Of a stretch of DNA of 7,769 bases, positions 1 to 6,707 are shown piece after piece. The translations under genes and the position numbers were made by a program. Source of the DNA: CALMEC01 sp964393105 (GTDB lineage Bacteria > Actinomycetota > Thermoleophilia > Miltoncostaeales > Miltoncostaeaceae); contig CAYMSM010000013.1 in assembly GCA_964393105.1 (NCBI GenBank), forward strand, positions 1 to 7,769, given 5' to 3'. The notes below the pieces were generated by a model, which was not told where the DNA came from, ran no database searches, and saw only the letters and a list, made by a program, of their open reading frames with translations. Each line of letters starts with the position of its first letter. The stretch's first letter is position 1.

Positions 1-1
1 C

Positions 2-154
2 GAGCGCCTCAACGAGCTGGCCGAGCGCACGGCCGATCGTTCGGGTGACGCCGGTCGCGGCGGGCACCGCGGCTTCGGCCCGGGTGGTCACGGCGGCTTC
101 GGCCCTGGTGGCCTCGGTCCCAGCGGCCCGCCGCCCCCGCCTCTCGGCCCTTAA
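2..154 (+). CDS. C-terminal tail of a Gly/Pro-rich protein (partial, 5' end off window)
   Basis: An open frame enters from the left edge and stops at TAA (152-154), giving about 50 residues. It begins with a helix-like charged segment (ERLNELAERTADRSGD) and continues as a low-complexity tail with the repeated unit GG-H-x-GFGPGG (GGHRGFGPGG, GGHGGFGPGG), ending in a poly-proline run and LGP. I recognise the pattern loosely. Actinobacterial secreted proteins built from short helical repeats often close with an amphipathic helix followed by a Gly/Phe/Pro-rich tail, and this end would fit such a protein. The domain that would identify it lies outside the window, so no function is assigned. The frame choice is supported by the regular repeat and by the terminator-like hairpin 22 bp after the stop. 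Confidence is good that this is coding and low for any identity. Confidence 0.6.
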   Translation, partial: ERLNELAERTADRSGDAGRGGHRGFGPGGHGGFGPGGLGPSGPPPPPLGP

Positions 155-176
155 CACTCGCGCGGACCCGGTCGGC

Positions 177-202
177 GGCTCCCCTCCCTCTCGAGGGGAG
201 CC
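177..202 (+). terminator. Hairpin terminator after the left-edge gene
   Basis: Perfect 9-bp inverted repeat GGCTCCCCT / AGGGGAGCC with an 8-nt loop, starting 22 bp after the TAA at 152-154. No T-tract follows, as is common for intrinsic terminators in high-GC actinobacteria. It separates the left-edge gene from the methyltransferase promoter region, which is on the same strand. Confidence 0.65.
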
Positions 203-249
203 GTCACCCGTCGCGCGACACCCCTGCGCCTGCCGGAGCGGATGCGGTC

Positions 250-279
250 TTGCCGACCTCGAGTGGGCTGTGGTATAGG
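250..279 (+). promoter_or_regulatory. Candidate sigma-70-type promoter for the methyltransferase
   Basis: TTGCCG at 250-255 and TATAGG at 274-279 are separated by 18 bp. Each matches four of six consensus bases. The predicted start of transcription would fall near 285, leaving a short leader that contains the ribosome binding site. The position between the upstream hairpin (177-202) and the GTG start at 314 is right for a promoter. The match is moderate and untested. Confidence 0.35.
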
Positions 280-313
280 AGCCTAATCAACCGGCCGACG
301 GAGGGAGTATCTC

Positions 314-1378
314 GTGGAGGCGCTCGACCAATCGCACGTTGAGGCGTTCGCCGGGAAGGCGCTGGGCGACATGGCGGGGCTCATGACGACGCTGTTCTGC
401 GTCGTGGGCGACAGGCTCGGCCTGTTTGCGTCCCTGGCCCACGGAGGTCCGGCGACGAGCGAGGAGCTCGCGAGTCGGGCCGGGGTCGACGAACGCTATG
501 CACGTGAGTGGCTGCGAGGCCTCACCGCAGCGGACTACCTGGAGCAGGATCGCGCTACGGGGAAGTTCTCGATCCCCGCCGCCCATGTTCCGGTGCTTGC
601 CGAGGAGGGCGGACCGTGGTTTTTCGGCGGCGTCTACCAGGAGACGGCGGGCGCGCTCCCCGTGCTGGGCAGGGTGATCGACGTGTTTCGCGGCGGCGGC
701 GGCGTCGCCCAGTCCGAGTACACCCCGGACCTCTGGGCCGGCATGGAGCGGTTCACCGGCGCGTGGTTCGACCATCTGCTCGTTCCCGTGTGGCTCCCGG
801 CGCTTCCGGAGGTCGCGCGCCGCCTCGAGGACGGCGCCGACGTCGCGGACGTCGGCTGCGGCGCGGGGCGCGCGCTCATCAGGCTCGCAGAGTCGTATCC
901 GAAGTCCCGGTTTGTCGGATACGACGCATTCGAGGGGCAGCTGGAACGGGCACGTGCGAACGCCGCAGCCGCTGGTGTCGAGGATCGAGTCCGGTTTGAG
1001 CTGTTCGACGCGGCCAAGGGGCTGCCCGAGCGGTACGACGTGATCACGACGTTCGACGTGGTCCACGACGCCGTCGACCCGCTCGGGCTGCTTCGGTCGA
1101 TCAGAGCGGCACTGACCGACGGCGGGGTATACGTGATCCTCGAGATCAACTCTGCCGACGACCCTGCTGACAACGTCGGGCCACTCGCGGCGCTCTTCTA
1201 CGGGTTCAGCCTGTTCTACTGCATGACCACGTCCCTCGCGCACGGTGGCGCGGGGCTCGGTACCTGCGGCCTGCCGGAGGCCAGAGTTCGCGAATTTGCC
1301 GAGGCCGCCGGTTTCGCTGACGTGACGCGAGCGCCCGTCGACAACCCATTCAACGTGGTCTATGAGCTGCGACCCTAG
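314..1378 (+). CDS. SAM-dependent methyltransferase, winged-helix plus Rossmann fold (class I)
   Basis: Predicted 354-residue cytosolic methyltransferase transferring a methyl group from S-adenosylmethionine to an unknown acceptor. Residues about 20-95 form an N-terminal winged-helix/dimerisation domain (ATSEELASRAGVDERYAREWL is the helix-turn-helix-like part). The Rossmann domain follows, with motif I VADVGCGAGR at 177-186 for the SAM loop, the acidic residue D204 in GYDAF at the end of strand 2, and FDVVHD at 247-252 as the motif near the active site. Length and layout resemble the actinobacterial family that includes Mycobacterium tuberculosis Rv2258c (about 353 residues), whose acceptor is, to my knowledge, not firmly established. 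The GTG start is chosen because GGAGGGAG lies at 300-307, about 7-9 nt upstream. The gene appears monocistronic. Its stop codon overlaps that of the convergent histidine kinase. Class is secure, substrate unknown. Confidence 0.88.
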   Translation: MEALDQSHVEAFAGKALGDMAGLMTTLFCVVGDRLGLFASLAHGGPATSEELASRAGVDERYAREWLRGLTAADYLEQDRATGKFSIPAAHVPVLAEEGGPWFFGGVYQETAGALPVLGRVIDVFRGGGGVAQSEYTPDLWAGMERFTGAWFDHLLVPVWLPALPEVARRLEDGADVADVGCGAGRALIRLAESYPKSRFVGYDAFEGQLERARANAAAAGVEDRVRFELFDAAKGLPERYDVITTFDVVHDAVDPLGLLRSIRAALTDGGVYVILEINSADDPADNVGPLAALFYGFSLFYCMTTSLAHGGAGLGTCGLPEARVREFAEAAGFADVTRAPVDNPFNVVYELRP

Positions 1379-2775
1379 CCTGGTGTCGCGGCGACAAGGG
1401 GCTGCCTGATCACCGGGCCGAGGACGACGGCGGCGTCGATGCCGCCTCCTGGCGCGGCGCGCAGCTCGATAGTGCCGCCGTCGGATTCGACGAGGCGGCG
1501 TACGATCGCCAGGCCGAGTCCCGTGCCCTCGGTCGCTGCCTGCTCGGATCGCCAAAAACGGTCGAACGCGCGAGCGCGCTCATCGTCGCTCATCCCGGGT
1601 CCCTGATCGACGACGTGAAGCTCTGCTCCCGCCGCGGTGGGGGTGAGCGATACCGTGATCGTGCCACCGGCAGGCGACACGGCCAGGGCATTCTCGATCA
1701 GGTTGTCCAGGACCTGATCGAGCCTTCCCGGGGTCGCCTCCACCGTGGTCGCGGCATCGACGGCGGCAACGACGCGCACCTGTTGTTCGTCGGCGAGCGC
1801 GGCCCAAAGGTCGACCCGTTCGCGGATCAGCTTGCCCACATCGATCTGCTCGCGGGTCGCCCGGCTCTGGTCTGCACGGGCGAGCACCAACAGCCCGTCG
1901 ACCAGCCGGTTGAGCCGATCGAGCTCTGAGATCGCGCCCTCCAGATTGTCGCGACCCGATGTGTCGATTTGCGACTCCAGGTTCTCGAGCCGCAGGCGCA
2001 GCGCGGCAAGCGGGGTGCGCAGTTGATGGGAGGCGTCTGCGACGAAGGCCTCCTGGACACGCACCAGCTCGCCCAGGCGCGACACCATTTGGTTGAACCG
2101 GCGTGCGAGCGACTGGACCTCGGGGGGCCCCGCGACCGGCGCGCGTACGGTCAGGTCACCGGAGCCGGCCGCGTCAGCGGCCTTCTCCAAACGGGCGAGC
2201 GGGCCCGCGGTGGCCCGCGCAAAGCGCAGCCCCACGAGGGTCGATATGCCAAGTACGATCACGGCAATCGCCCCCAGGACGATCCACGAGCGCTGGACGC
2301 GGGCCTCGACGGCAGACGTCGGATAGGTGATCCGCACGGCCCCGTGAACGGTTCCTCCCGACGCCACCGGCACCGCCACGTACAGGATGTCGTCACCGAG
2401 CGTGTTTGAGTGGCGAGTGCCGGTTGCCACCGCCCCCGTGAGCGCCTCGGCAATCTCGGGTCGGGTCGCAAAGTCACGGCCGGCGACATCCGGGTCGGTG
2501 GTATCGGCGACGGCTTGGCCGGTCGTGTCGACGATGACGACGCGACCGCCGGTGTCGATCCCGTACTGCGCCGCCCGCGCGGCGATCCCCGCCGTCGACG
2601 TACCCTGCTCCAGCGTATCCTCGGACAGCGAGGCCATCGCAACGGCATCGCGTTCGACCTTTGTCGTCAGGTCCCGCCGCTCGTTCCTGGCGAACGTCAC
2701 GGCCAGGGGAATCTCGAGCGCAAGCAGGACGATGGCCGCGAGCGTCAGATAGCTCGCCAGCAGCCTCCGTCTCAC
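1375..2775 (-). CDS. Sensor histidine kinase (HAMP, HisKA, HATPase_c), two-component system
   Basis: Predicted 466-residue inner-membrane sensor kinase that autophosphorylates and passes phosphate to the regulator encoded just upstream. Order of parts: TM1 about 8-28; extracytoplasmic sensor about 30-162, PDC/sCache-like in feel (DDILYVAVPV near 128-137); TM2 about 164-183; HAMP about 184-237; dimerisation helix with H-box ASHQLRTPL, phospho-acceptor His250; N-box DNLIENAL 357-364; G1 DQGPGM 390-395; F-box FDRFWRS 404-410; G2 GTGLGLAI 417-424. All catalytic motifs are intact. The frame stays open upstream to 3261, but that part lies antiparallel-free inside the regulator gene and is Arg/Pro/Gly-rich shadow. 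The true start is the GTG at 2775, whose bases overlap the regulator TGA (GTGA), the usual sign of translational coupling. The signal sensed cannot be read from sequence. Confidence 0.93.
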   Translation of the reverse strand: MRRRLLASYLTLAAIVLLALEIPLAVTFARNERRDLTTKVERDAVAMASLSEDTLEQGTSTAGIAARAAQYGIDTGGRVVIVDTTGQAVADTTDPDVAGRDFATRPEIAEALTGAVATGTRHSNTLGDDILYVAVPVASGGTVHGAVRITYPTSAVEARVQRSWIVLGAIAVIVLGISTLVGLRFARATAGPLARLEKAADAAGSGDLTVRAPVAGPPEVQSLARRFNQMVSRLGELVRVQEAFVADASHQLRTPLAALRLRLENLESQIDTSGRDNLEGAISELDRLNRLVDGLLVLARADQSRATREQIDVGKLIRERVDLWAALADEQQVRVVAAVDAATTVEATPGRLDQVLDNLIENALAVSPAGGTITVSLTPTAAGAELHVVDQGPGMSDDERARAFDRFWRSEQAATEGTGLGLAIVRRLVESDGGTIELRAAPGGGIDAAVVLGPVIRQPLVAATPG

Positions 2776-3437
2776 TCCGAGGCCCTGAGGCGGAAGCCGA
2801 CGCCCCGGACGGTCTCGACCCAGCCGGGATCTCCCAACTTGCGCCGCAGAGACGCGACGTGCACGTCGATGGTCTTGGTCGAGCCGTACCAGCTCGTCTC
2901 CCACACCTGCTCCAATAGCTGCTTGCGCGTCACCACCGCCCCCGCGTCCGCCGCGAGCACCGCGAGCAGGTCGAACTCCTTGACGGTCAGCCCGGCCTCG
3001 GCTCCGTCCACGGTGACGCGGCGGGCGCGCAGGTCGATTTCGAGGCCGCCGATGCGGACCGGTTGGCCGTCGGGCTCTTGGCGGCCACCCCCGGCGCGGC
3101 GGGTGACCGCGCGGATGCGGGCGATCAATTCGCGCACCCCGAACGGCTTGACGACGTAATCGTCGGCGCCCAGCTCCAACCCGATCACGCGGTCGCTCTC
3201 CTCGCCCCGTGCAGTGACCATGATGATCGGCACGCCGCTGCGGGCACGAATTGCACGGCACACGTCATAGCCGTCCATATCGGGCAGCCGCAGGTCCAGC
3301 AGGATCACGTCCGGCTCGTCGGCCGCCAGCGCGGCTTCGCCGGTCGCCACCCGTGTCACCACGTAGCCCTCCCGGCGCAGGCCCTCCACCAGTGGATCGG
3401 CGATCGCATCCTCGTCTTCGACGATCAGTACGTTCAT
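2772..3437 (-). CDS. OmpR/PhoB-family DNA-binding response regulator
   Basis: Predicted 221-residue cytosolic transcription regulator, partner of the sensor kinase that follows. The receiver domain (1 to about 112) has the acidic pocket E7/D8, phospho-acceptor Asp48 in LLDLRLPDMDG, Thr75 in MVTARG and Lys97 in VVKPFG. The C-terminal winged helix (about 127-219) carries the recognition helix near TKTIDVHVASLRRKLG and ends with the typical ETVRGVGFRL. The length is normal for the family. The ATG at 3437 is chosen because MNVLIVEDE is the canonical receiver start; the 24 extra residues possible upstream are not family-like. No clear Shine-Dalgarno precedes it, so a leaderless transcript is possible. 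The last four bases overlap the kinase start. Sequence resembles RegX3/CseB-type regulators in general, but not closely enough for a symbol. Confidence 0.94.
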   Translation of the reverse strand: MNVLIVEDEDAIADPLVEGLRREGYVVTRVATGEAALAADEPDVILLDLRLPDMDGYDVCRAIRARSGVPIIMVTARGEESDRVIGLELGADDYVVKPFGVRELIARIRAVTRRAGGGRQEPDGQPVRIGGLEIDLRARRVTVDGAEAGLTVKEFDLLAVLAADAGAVVTRKQLLEQVWETSWYGSTKTIDVHVASLRRKLGDPGWVETVRGVGFRLRASE

Positions 3438-3561
3438 TGTGCTGATCGTGCCCGATCGACCGCCGCGACACCAACACACTTTGCCGTTTCCTTGCACTTC
3501 ATGTGGCAAGTCTTGTCCCTGACCCGTGCCCTCCGCAAGCCAACCGGACTACCATGACGCC
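3438..3561. promoter_or_regulatory. Divergent intergenic region with TTGC repeats (candidate operator)
   Basis: This 124-bp stretch lies between the start of the response-regulator operon (-) and the small membrane protein gene (+), so it must hold promoters for one or both. It contains TTGCC at 3481-3485 and TTGCA at 3492-3496, exactly 11 bp apart, plus TTGTC at 3513-3517. On the opposite strand TTGCC lies at 3509-3505, forming an imperfect inverted repeat ACTTTGCC / GGCAAGT (3478-3511). OmpR-type regulators commonly bind direct repeats spaced about one helical turn, so this is a plausible self-regulatory site. No good -10/-35 pair is visible on either strand. Confidence 0.35.
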
Positions 3562-3993
3562 ATGAGCGAGACCAACCACCGGGACGACGCACAGACTCAG
3601 CCGGACGGGGGGGCCCATCAGGGGCGACGTTCGGCCCGCGCGATACGGATCGGCCTCTTCATCGCGGCCGCCGTCGCGGTCGCCATTGCGGGCAACGTGG
3701 TGCTCCTCGGGTCGGCCGGCAAACCCAACGACCCCGTCGGGCGGCTCAATCCGGGGATCGAAGTCTCCACATCAGCAAGCACTCCTACTGCTCCCGTCAC
3801 GCCGACCACCACGACGACGGCGGCTCGGCCTGCGACGTCGATCACTCCGACCCGTCCGAAGCCGCCGCGGACGGTGACGTCGACCACGTCAGGATCTGGG
3901 CGGGTGACGGACGACCATGGCGGCGGCTCATCGGGCAAGGGCAGCGGTAAGGGAGGCGGCGGCAAGGGTAGCGGCGACACGTCCGACGACTGA
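3562..3993 (+). CDS. Small membrane-anchored protein with Thr/Pro-rich and Gly/Ser/Lys-rich extracytoplasmic tail
   Basis: Predicted 143-residue protein of unknown function. Residues 1-28 are hydrophilic, with a basic stretch (GRRSARAIRIG, 21-31). Residues about 29-51 form one transmembrane helix (GLFIAAAVAVAIAGNVVLLG), probably an uncleaved anchor with the C-terminus outside. A short conserved-looking patch (KPNDPVGRLNPGIEV, 54-68) is followed by a Thr/Pro/Ser linker (about 69-110) that looks wall-spanning, and a Gly/Ser/Lys tail ending in acidic DTSDD. The ATG at 3562 is chosen over a GTG at 3526 because the codons between give an untypical segment; neither has a good ribosome binding site. 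It is divergent from the two-component operon, which makes it a candidate target or partner of that system (inference). A strong hairpin follows the stop directly. Confidence 0.75.
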   Translation: MSETNHRDDAQTQPDGGAHQGRRSARAIRIGLFIAAAVAVAIAGNVVLLGSAGKPNDPVGRLNPGIEVSTSASTPTAPVTPTTTTTAARPATSITPTRPKPPRTVTSTTSGSGRVTDDHGGGSSGKGSGKGGGGKGSGDTSDD

Positions 3994-4017
3994 GCGCCGG
4001 TTCCCGTGCACCGGCGC
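3994..4017. terminator. Bidirectional hairpin terminator between convergent genes
   Basis: Perfect 8-bp inverted repeat GCGCCGGT / ACCGGCGC with an 8-nt loop, beginning at the first base after the TGA of the membrane protein (3991-3993) and ending 21 bp from the stop of the convergent protein kinase (4039-4041). It can serve both transcripts. No T-tract on either side. Confidence 0.75.
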
Positions 4018-4038
4018 CCGCCATTCGGCATGGAGCCG

Positions 4039-4836
4039 TCAGCGTGGCATGGTGTCACGCAGTACCCGGGCGAGGGTTACGACGGTCGGTCGGGCGGAGG
4101 GCTTCGGGTCAAGGCAGGAATCGATCGCGTCGCCCAATCGCTGTGGCACGCGTCGGTGCGATCGCAGTGACTCTGCGCGCGCCGGGGCGGCGCCCGCACC
4201 CTCGTCGCCGAACGGCAGCACCCTCGTCGCGGTTTCGTAGAGCAGAGCGCCAAGCCCCCAAACATCGGCGGGTGTGCCGAGCGCCGCGCCGCGAACCTGC
4301 TCGGGCGCCATGTATGCGGCGGTGCCGACCCCCGCGCGACCGCGACCCGGAGGGCGGGCGATGCCCAGGTCGATCAGCTTGGCCTGATCGAGGTGGCAGA
4401 TCACGTTCGACGGCTTCAGGTCGAGGTGGAGCAAGCGGTTGCGGTGCAGGTAGCCGATCGCCGAGCACAACTGAACGCCCATCGCGCAGAGCTCGGCAAC
4501 CGGCAGGCGGGGCCCGTGCGTGCCGATCAGGTAACCGAGCGTGTCACCCGAGAGCGTCTCCAGGACAACCACCGGCGAGGGGTGCTCCTTGACCTCGTAC
4601 GCTCGCACCAGGTGTGGGTGGGTGAACCCCATGAGGAGGCGCCCTTCCGAGATGAGCCGGCGCCGGGCGCCCCGGTCGGTGTGGCGGTCGGGACGCAGTA
4701 CCTTGACCACGCACCGGCAGTCGCGCTCGATGCTCCATGTGTCGTAGACGTCCACGTCCTCGCCTCGGCGAAGCAGGCCGATCGCGCGGTATCCGGGGGT
4801 CACCTCCTCACCAGGTCTCACACGATCGACGCTCAT
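4039..4836 (-). CDS. Serine/threonine protein kinase, kinase-domain-only, atypical (non-RD)
   Basis: Predicted 265-residue Hanks-type kinase with no transmembrane or sensor domain, so probably cytosolic. Visible landmarks: Lys45 in CVVKVL (ATP lysine), Glu64 in the C-helix, catalytic HLDLKPSN at 137-144 (Asp139, Lys141, Asn144), Mg-binding Asp156 in DLG (for DFG), APE at 177-179, DVWGLG at 191-196 and Arg249. Oddities: Leu replaces Arg in HRD; the glycine loop is reduced to LLRRGEDVDVY (about 21-31) with only one expected glycine; and residues 159-170 contain no Ser or Thr. Lys, both Asp and Asn are kept, so activity is likely, but not activation-loop switching. The ATG at 4836 overlaps the ABC gene's TGA (ATGA). 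The frame remains open to 5304 but that part is a shadow of the ABC gene. I recall similar kinases next to ABC exporters in related bacteria; not verified. Confidence 0.88.
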   Translation of the reverse strand: MSVDRVRPGEEVTPGYRAIGLLRRGEDVDVYDTWSIERDCRCVVKVLRPDRHTDRGARRRLISEGRLLMGFTHPHLVRAYEVKEHPSPVVVLETLSGDTLGYLIGTHGPRLPVAELCAMGVQLCSAIGYLHRNRLLHLDLKPSNVICHLDQAKLIDLGIARPPGRGRAGVGTAAYMAPEQVRGAALGTPADVWGLGALLYETATRVLPFGDEGAGAAPARAESLRSHRRVPQRLGDAIDSCLDPKPSARPTVVTLARVLRDTMPR

Positions 4837-6620
4837 GCCGCCACTTCTGTGGGTGTCGGTGTGAGCGCCGAGGCGACAACTCGCTCGCCATCGAACACGA
4901 CGACCTCGTCGGCGTGCGCGATTATTTGCGGGTCGTGGGTGATCACAATCATCGTGCGACCACGGGCCAGCTCGCGCACGGTGTCGAGGATCGCCTCCGA
5001 GCTTGCCGTGTCGAGGTGGTTGGTGGGCTCGTCCAGGATCACGATCGGAGCATCCCGCACAAACGCCCGGGCGATGTCGATGCGCTGGCGCTGGCCCCCG
5101 GAAAGGCGGGCACCGCGGGCGCCCACGCGCGTTTGGTATCCGTCGGGGAGGTCCTGGATGAAGGTGTGCGCGCCGGCTTGGCGCGCTGCTGCCTCGATCT
5201 GGGCGTCGGTCGCCTCGAGCCGGCCGAACGCAATGTTCTCGCGGATCGTCATGTCCATGAGAAGGCCATCCTGCAGCACGACGGCGAACTGGTCGCGCAG
5301 CCATTCCAGGTCAAGCTCGCGCAGATCGCAACCATCGAGGGTGATCTGCCCCCGGTCGGGATCCTCGAGGCGAAGCGCGAGCTTTGCGACCGTCGACTTG
5401 CCGGTGCCGTTGGGACCGACGAACGCGGTAATGCGCCCGGGGGCGACGGTCAGCGAGACATCGTCCAGGACGTCCGGGTGGCCTGGCTGATATCCGAACC
5501 CGACGTCAGCGAACCGCAGCTCGCCATGGACGCGCTCGGGGCGGGCGGCATTTGGGGACGTCACGACGGCGACGGGCTCGTCCAGGATCTCGGCGACGCG
5601 CTCGGCCCCCGCTGCAGCAGAGTGGAGCGACGTCGCGAGCTTGCTCATGCCGCGGATTGGCTCGTAGAGCTGTGTCAGGTAGGTCAGGAACACCAGGAGC
5701 GCGCCGATCGTGAGCTGATTGTTCGCCAGCTTCCACGTCCCGAACCCGATCACGACGAGTGCTCCCAAGACCTCGATCACCTCGACGACGGGTGAGAACA
5801 CCGCCTGCAGGCGGGCAGAGCGCATCGATGCGGTGAAGTTGGCCTCGCTCTCGACGCGAAAGCGCTCGGCCTCGTGGTCGTGGCGGTGGAAGGCTTGCAC
5901 AAGCGCCGAGTTCGTCAGGCTCTCTTCGGCGACAGCGCTGATGGTCCCGCTGCGGCGCCGCCGCTCGCGGGAGGCGTCGCGGATCAATTCAGAGAACCTG
6001 CTGGCCGCAAGCCAGAAGAGCGGGGCGACCACCAACGACACCAGGGCGAGGTCCCAGCTGATGTAGAAGAGTGCGGCGGTGAAGAACGCGGCCTCGGCGC
6101 CGAACGCGACGGCGTTGGTGGCGCCACCGACGACGAAGCCTTCGATGGCCCCGACATCACTGGTCAGGCGGGCGATCAGGTCTCCGGGCTTGCGGCGCCC
6201 GAGGCTCGTCAGCGACAGCCGATGCAGGTGGCGGAAGAGATCCAGGCGTGTGGCGAGCACGAATCGCTCGCCGATCCAGGCCGAGAGCGTGTCGTCGAAC
6301 ACGCTGATCGCGCCGCCGATCAGGGTCAGCAGCACGAACGCGCCGGCGATCCAGAAGAACGGTCCCAGGTCCCGTGGGACCATGACGTCGTCGATGACGA
6401 GCTTGAACAGCCAGATCTTGACCGTCTCGATCGCCGGGACCGCCACCACCAGAAGCAGGCTGAGGGCGATCCACTTCCGAAAGGGCCGCGCGTACGGCCA
6501 GAACCGGCTCGCGATCCGCCGCAGCGCGATGGCCGGCGCGATCTCGACCGGACCGGTATCGCCTCTGTCGTTGGAGCTTCCCGCCCCGCGATCTTCTGTT
6601 GCTGTTGGTGGCGTGTTCAT
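4833..6620 (-). CDS. ABC exporter half-transporter (fused permease and ATPase)
   Basis: Predicted 595-residue inner-membrane type IV (ABCB/MsbA-like) half-transporter, expected to work as a homodimer exporting an unknown lipid, peptide or drug-like substrate. Six transmembrane helices are placed at about 49-66, 87-107, 165-185, 188-206, 278-297 and 303-322. The ATPase follows: A-loop Tyr377, Walker A GPNGTGKST 402-410 (Lys408), Q-loop Gln450, signature LSGGQ 506-510, Walker B VILDEP 527-532 (catalytic Glu531), D-loop NHLD 534-537 and switch His562. All ATPase residues are present. The exporter X-loop, usually VGERG, reads VGARG (499-503), losing its Glu. The ATG at 6620 is preceded by AAGG seven bases upstream. 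The gene's stop overlaps the kinase start. No separate promoter is evident between it and the hairpin at 6658-6689. Confidence 0.95.
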   Translation of the reverse strand: MNTPPTATEDRGAGSSNDRGDTGPVEIAPAIALRRIASRFWPYARPFRKWIALSLLLVVAVPAIETVKIWLFKLVIDDVMVPRDLGPFFWIAGAFVLLTLIGGAISVFDDTLSAWIGERFVLATRLDLFRHLHRLSLTSLGRRKPGDLIARLTSDVGAIEGFVVGGATNAVAFGAEAAFFTAALFYISWDLALVSLVVAPLFWLAASRFSELIRDASRERRRRSGTISAVAEESLTNSALVQAFHRHDHEAERFRVESEANFTASMRSARLQAVFSPVVEVIEVLGALVVIGFGTWKLANNQLTIGALLVFLTYLTQLYEPIRGMSKLATSLHSAAAGAERVAEILDEPVAVVTSPNAARPERVHGELRFADVGFGYQPGHPDVLDDVSLTVAPGRITAFVGPNGTGKSTVAKLALRLEDPDRGQITLDGCDLRELDLEWLRDQFAVVLQDGLLMDMTIRENIAFGRLEATDAQIEAAARQAGAHTFIQDLPDGYQTRVGARGARLSGGQRQRIDIARAFVRDAPIVILDEPTNHLDTASSEAILDTVRELARGRTMIVITHDPQIIAHADEVVVFDGERVVASALTPTPTEVAA

Positions 6621-6657
6621 GTCAGTGCCTTGGTGGTCCGAGCCGAGTTAACGGGAT

Positions 6658-6689
6658 GGAGCCGACGGTCCACGTGGACCATCGGCTCC
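6658..6689 (-). terminator. 32-bp near-perfect palindrome, terminator of the secreted-protein/peptide genes
   Basis: Left arm GGAGCCGACGGTCCAC (6658-6673) and right arm GTGGACCATCGGCTCC (6674-6689) are reverse complements at 15 of 16 positions. The one difference would be a C/A mismatch in a plus-strand RNA but a G-U wobble in a minus-strand RNA, so the fully paired hairpin belongs to the minus strand. It begins 18 bp beyond the stop of the 39-residue peptide gene and 37 bp before the ABC exporter start. Reading: terminator of the upstream unit, possibly with read-through into the exporter. The CACGTG core could instead be a protein-binding palindrome. Confidence 0.7.
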
Positions 6690-6707
6690 GAGGGAACGTG
6701 CAGCGCC

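Noticed and set aside
45..278. Plus-strand frame near the left edge
   Set aside because: Out of frame with the Gly/Pro repeat tail ending at 154 and runs through the terminator hairpin at 177-202.
287..1555. Long open frame on the minus strand opposite the methyltransferase
   Set aside because: 422 residues of Arg-rich sequence with no recognisable domain, opposite a gene with intact methyltransferase motifs. Long antisense frames are expected in GC-rich DNA.
2776..3261. Upstream extension of the histidine kinase frame inside the response-regulator gene
   Set aside because: The extra 162 residues are Arg/Gly/Pro-rich with no domain, and lie out of frame over a perfect receiver/winged-helix gene. 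The GTG at 2775 with GTGA overlap is the natural start.
4837..5304. Upstream extension of the protein kinase frame
   Set aside because: It lies entirely over the ATPase domain of the ABC exporter in another frame and has shadow-like composition. The ATG at 4836 gives a complete kinase domain.
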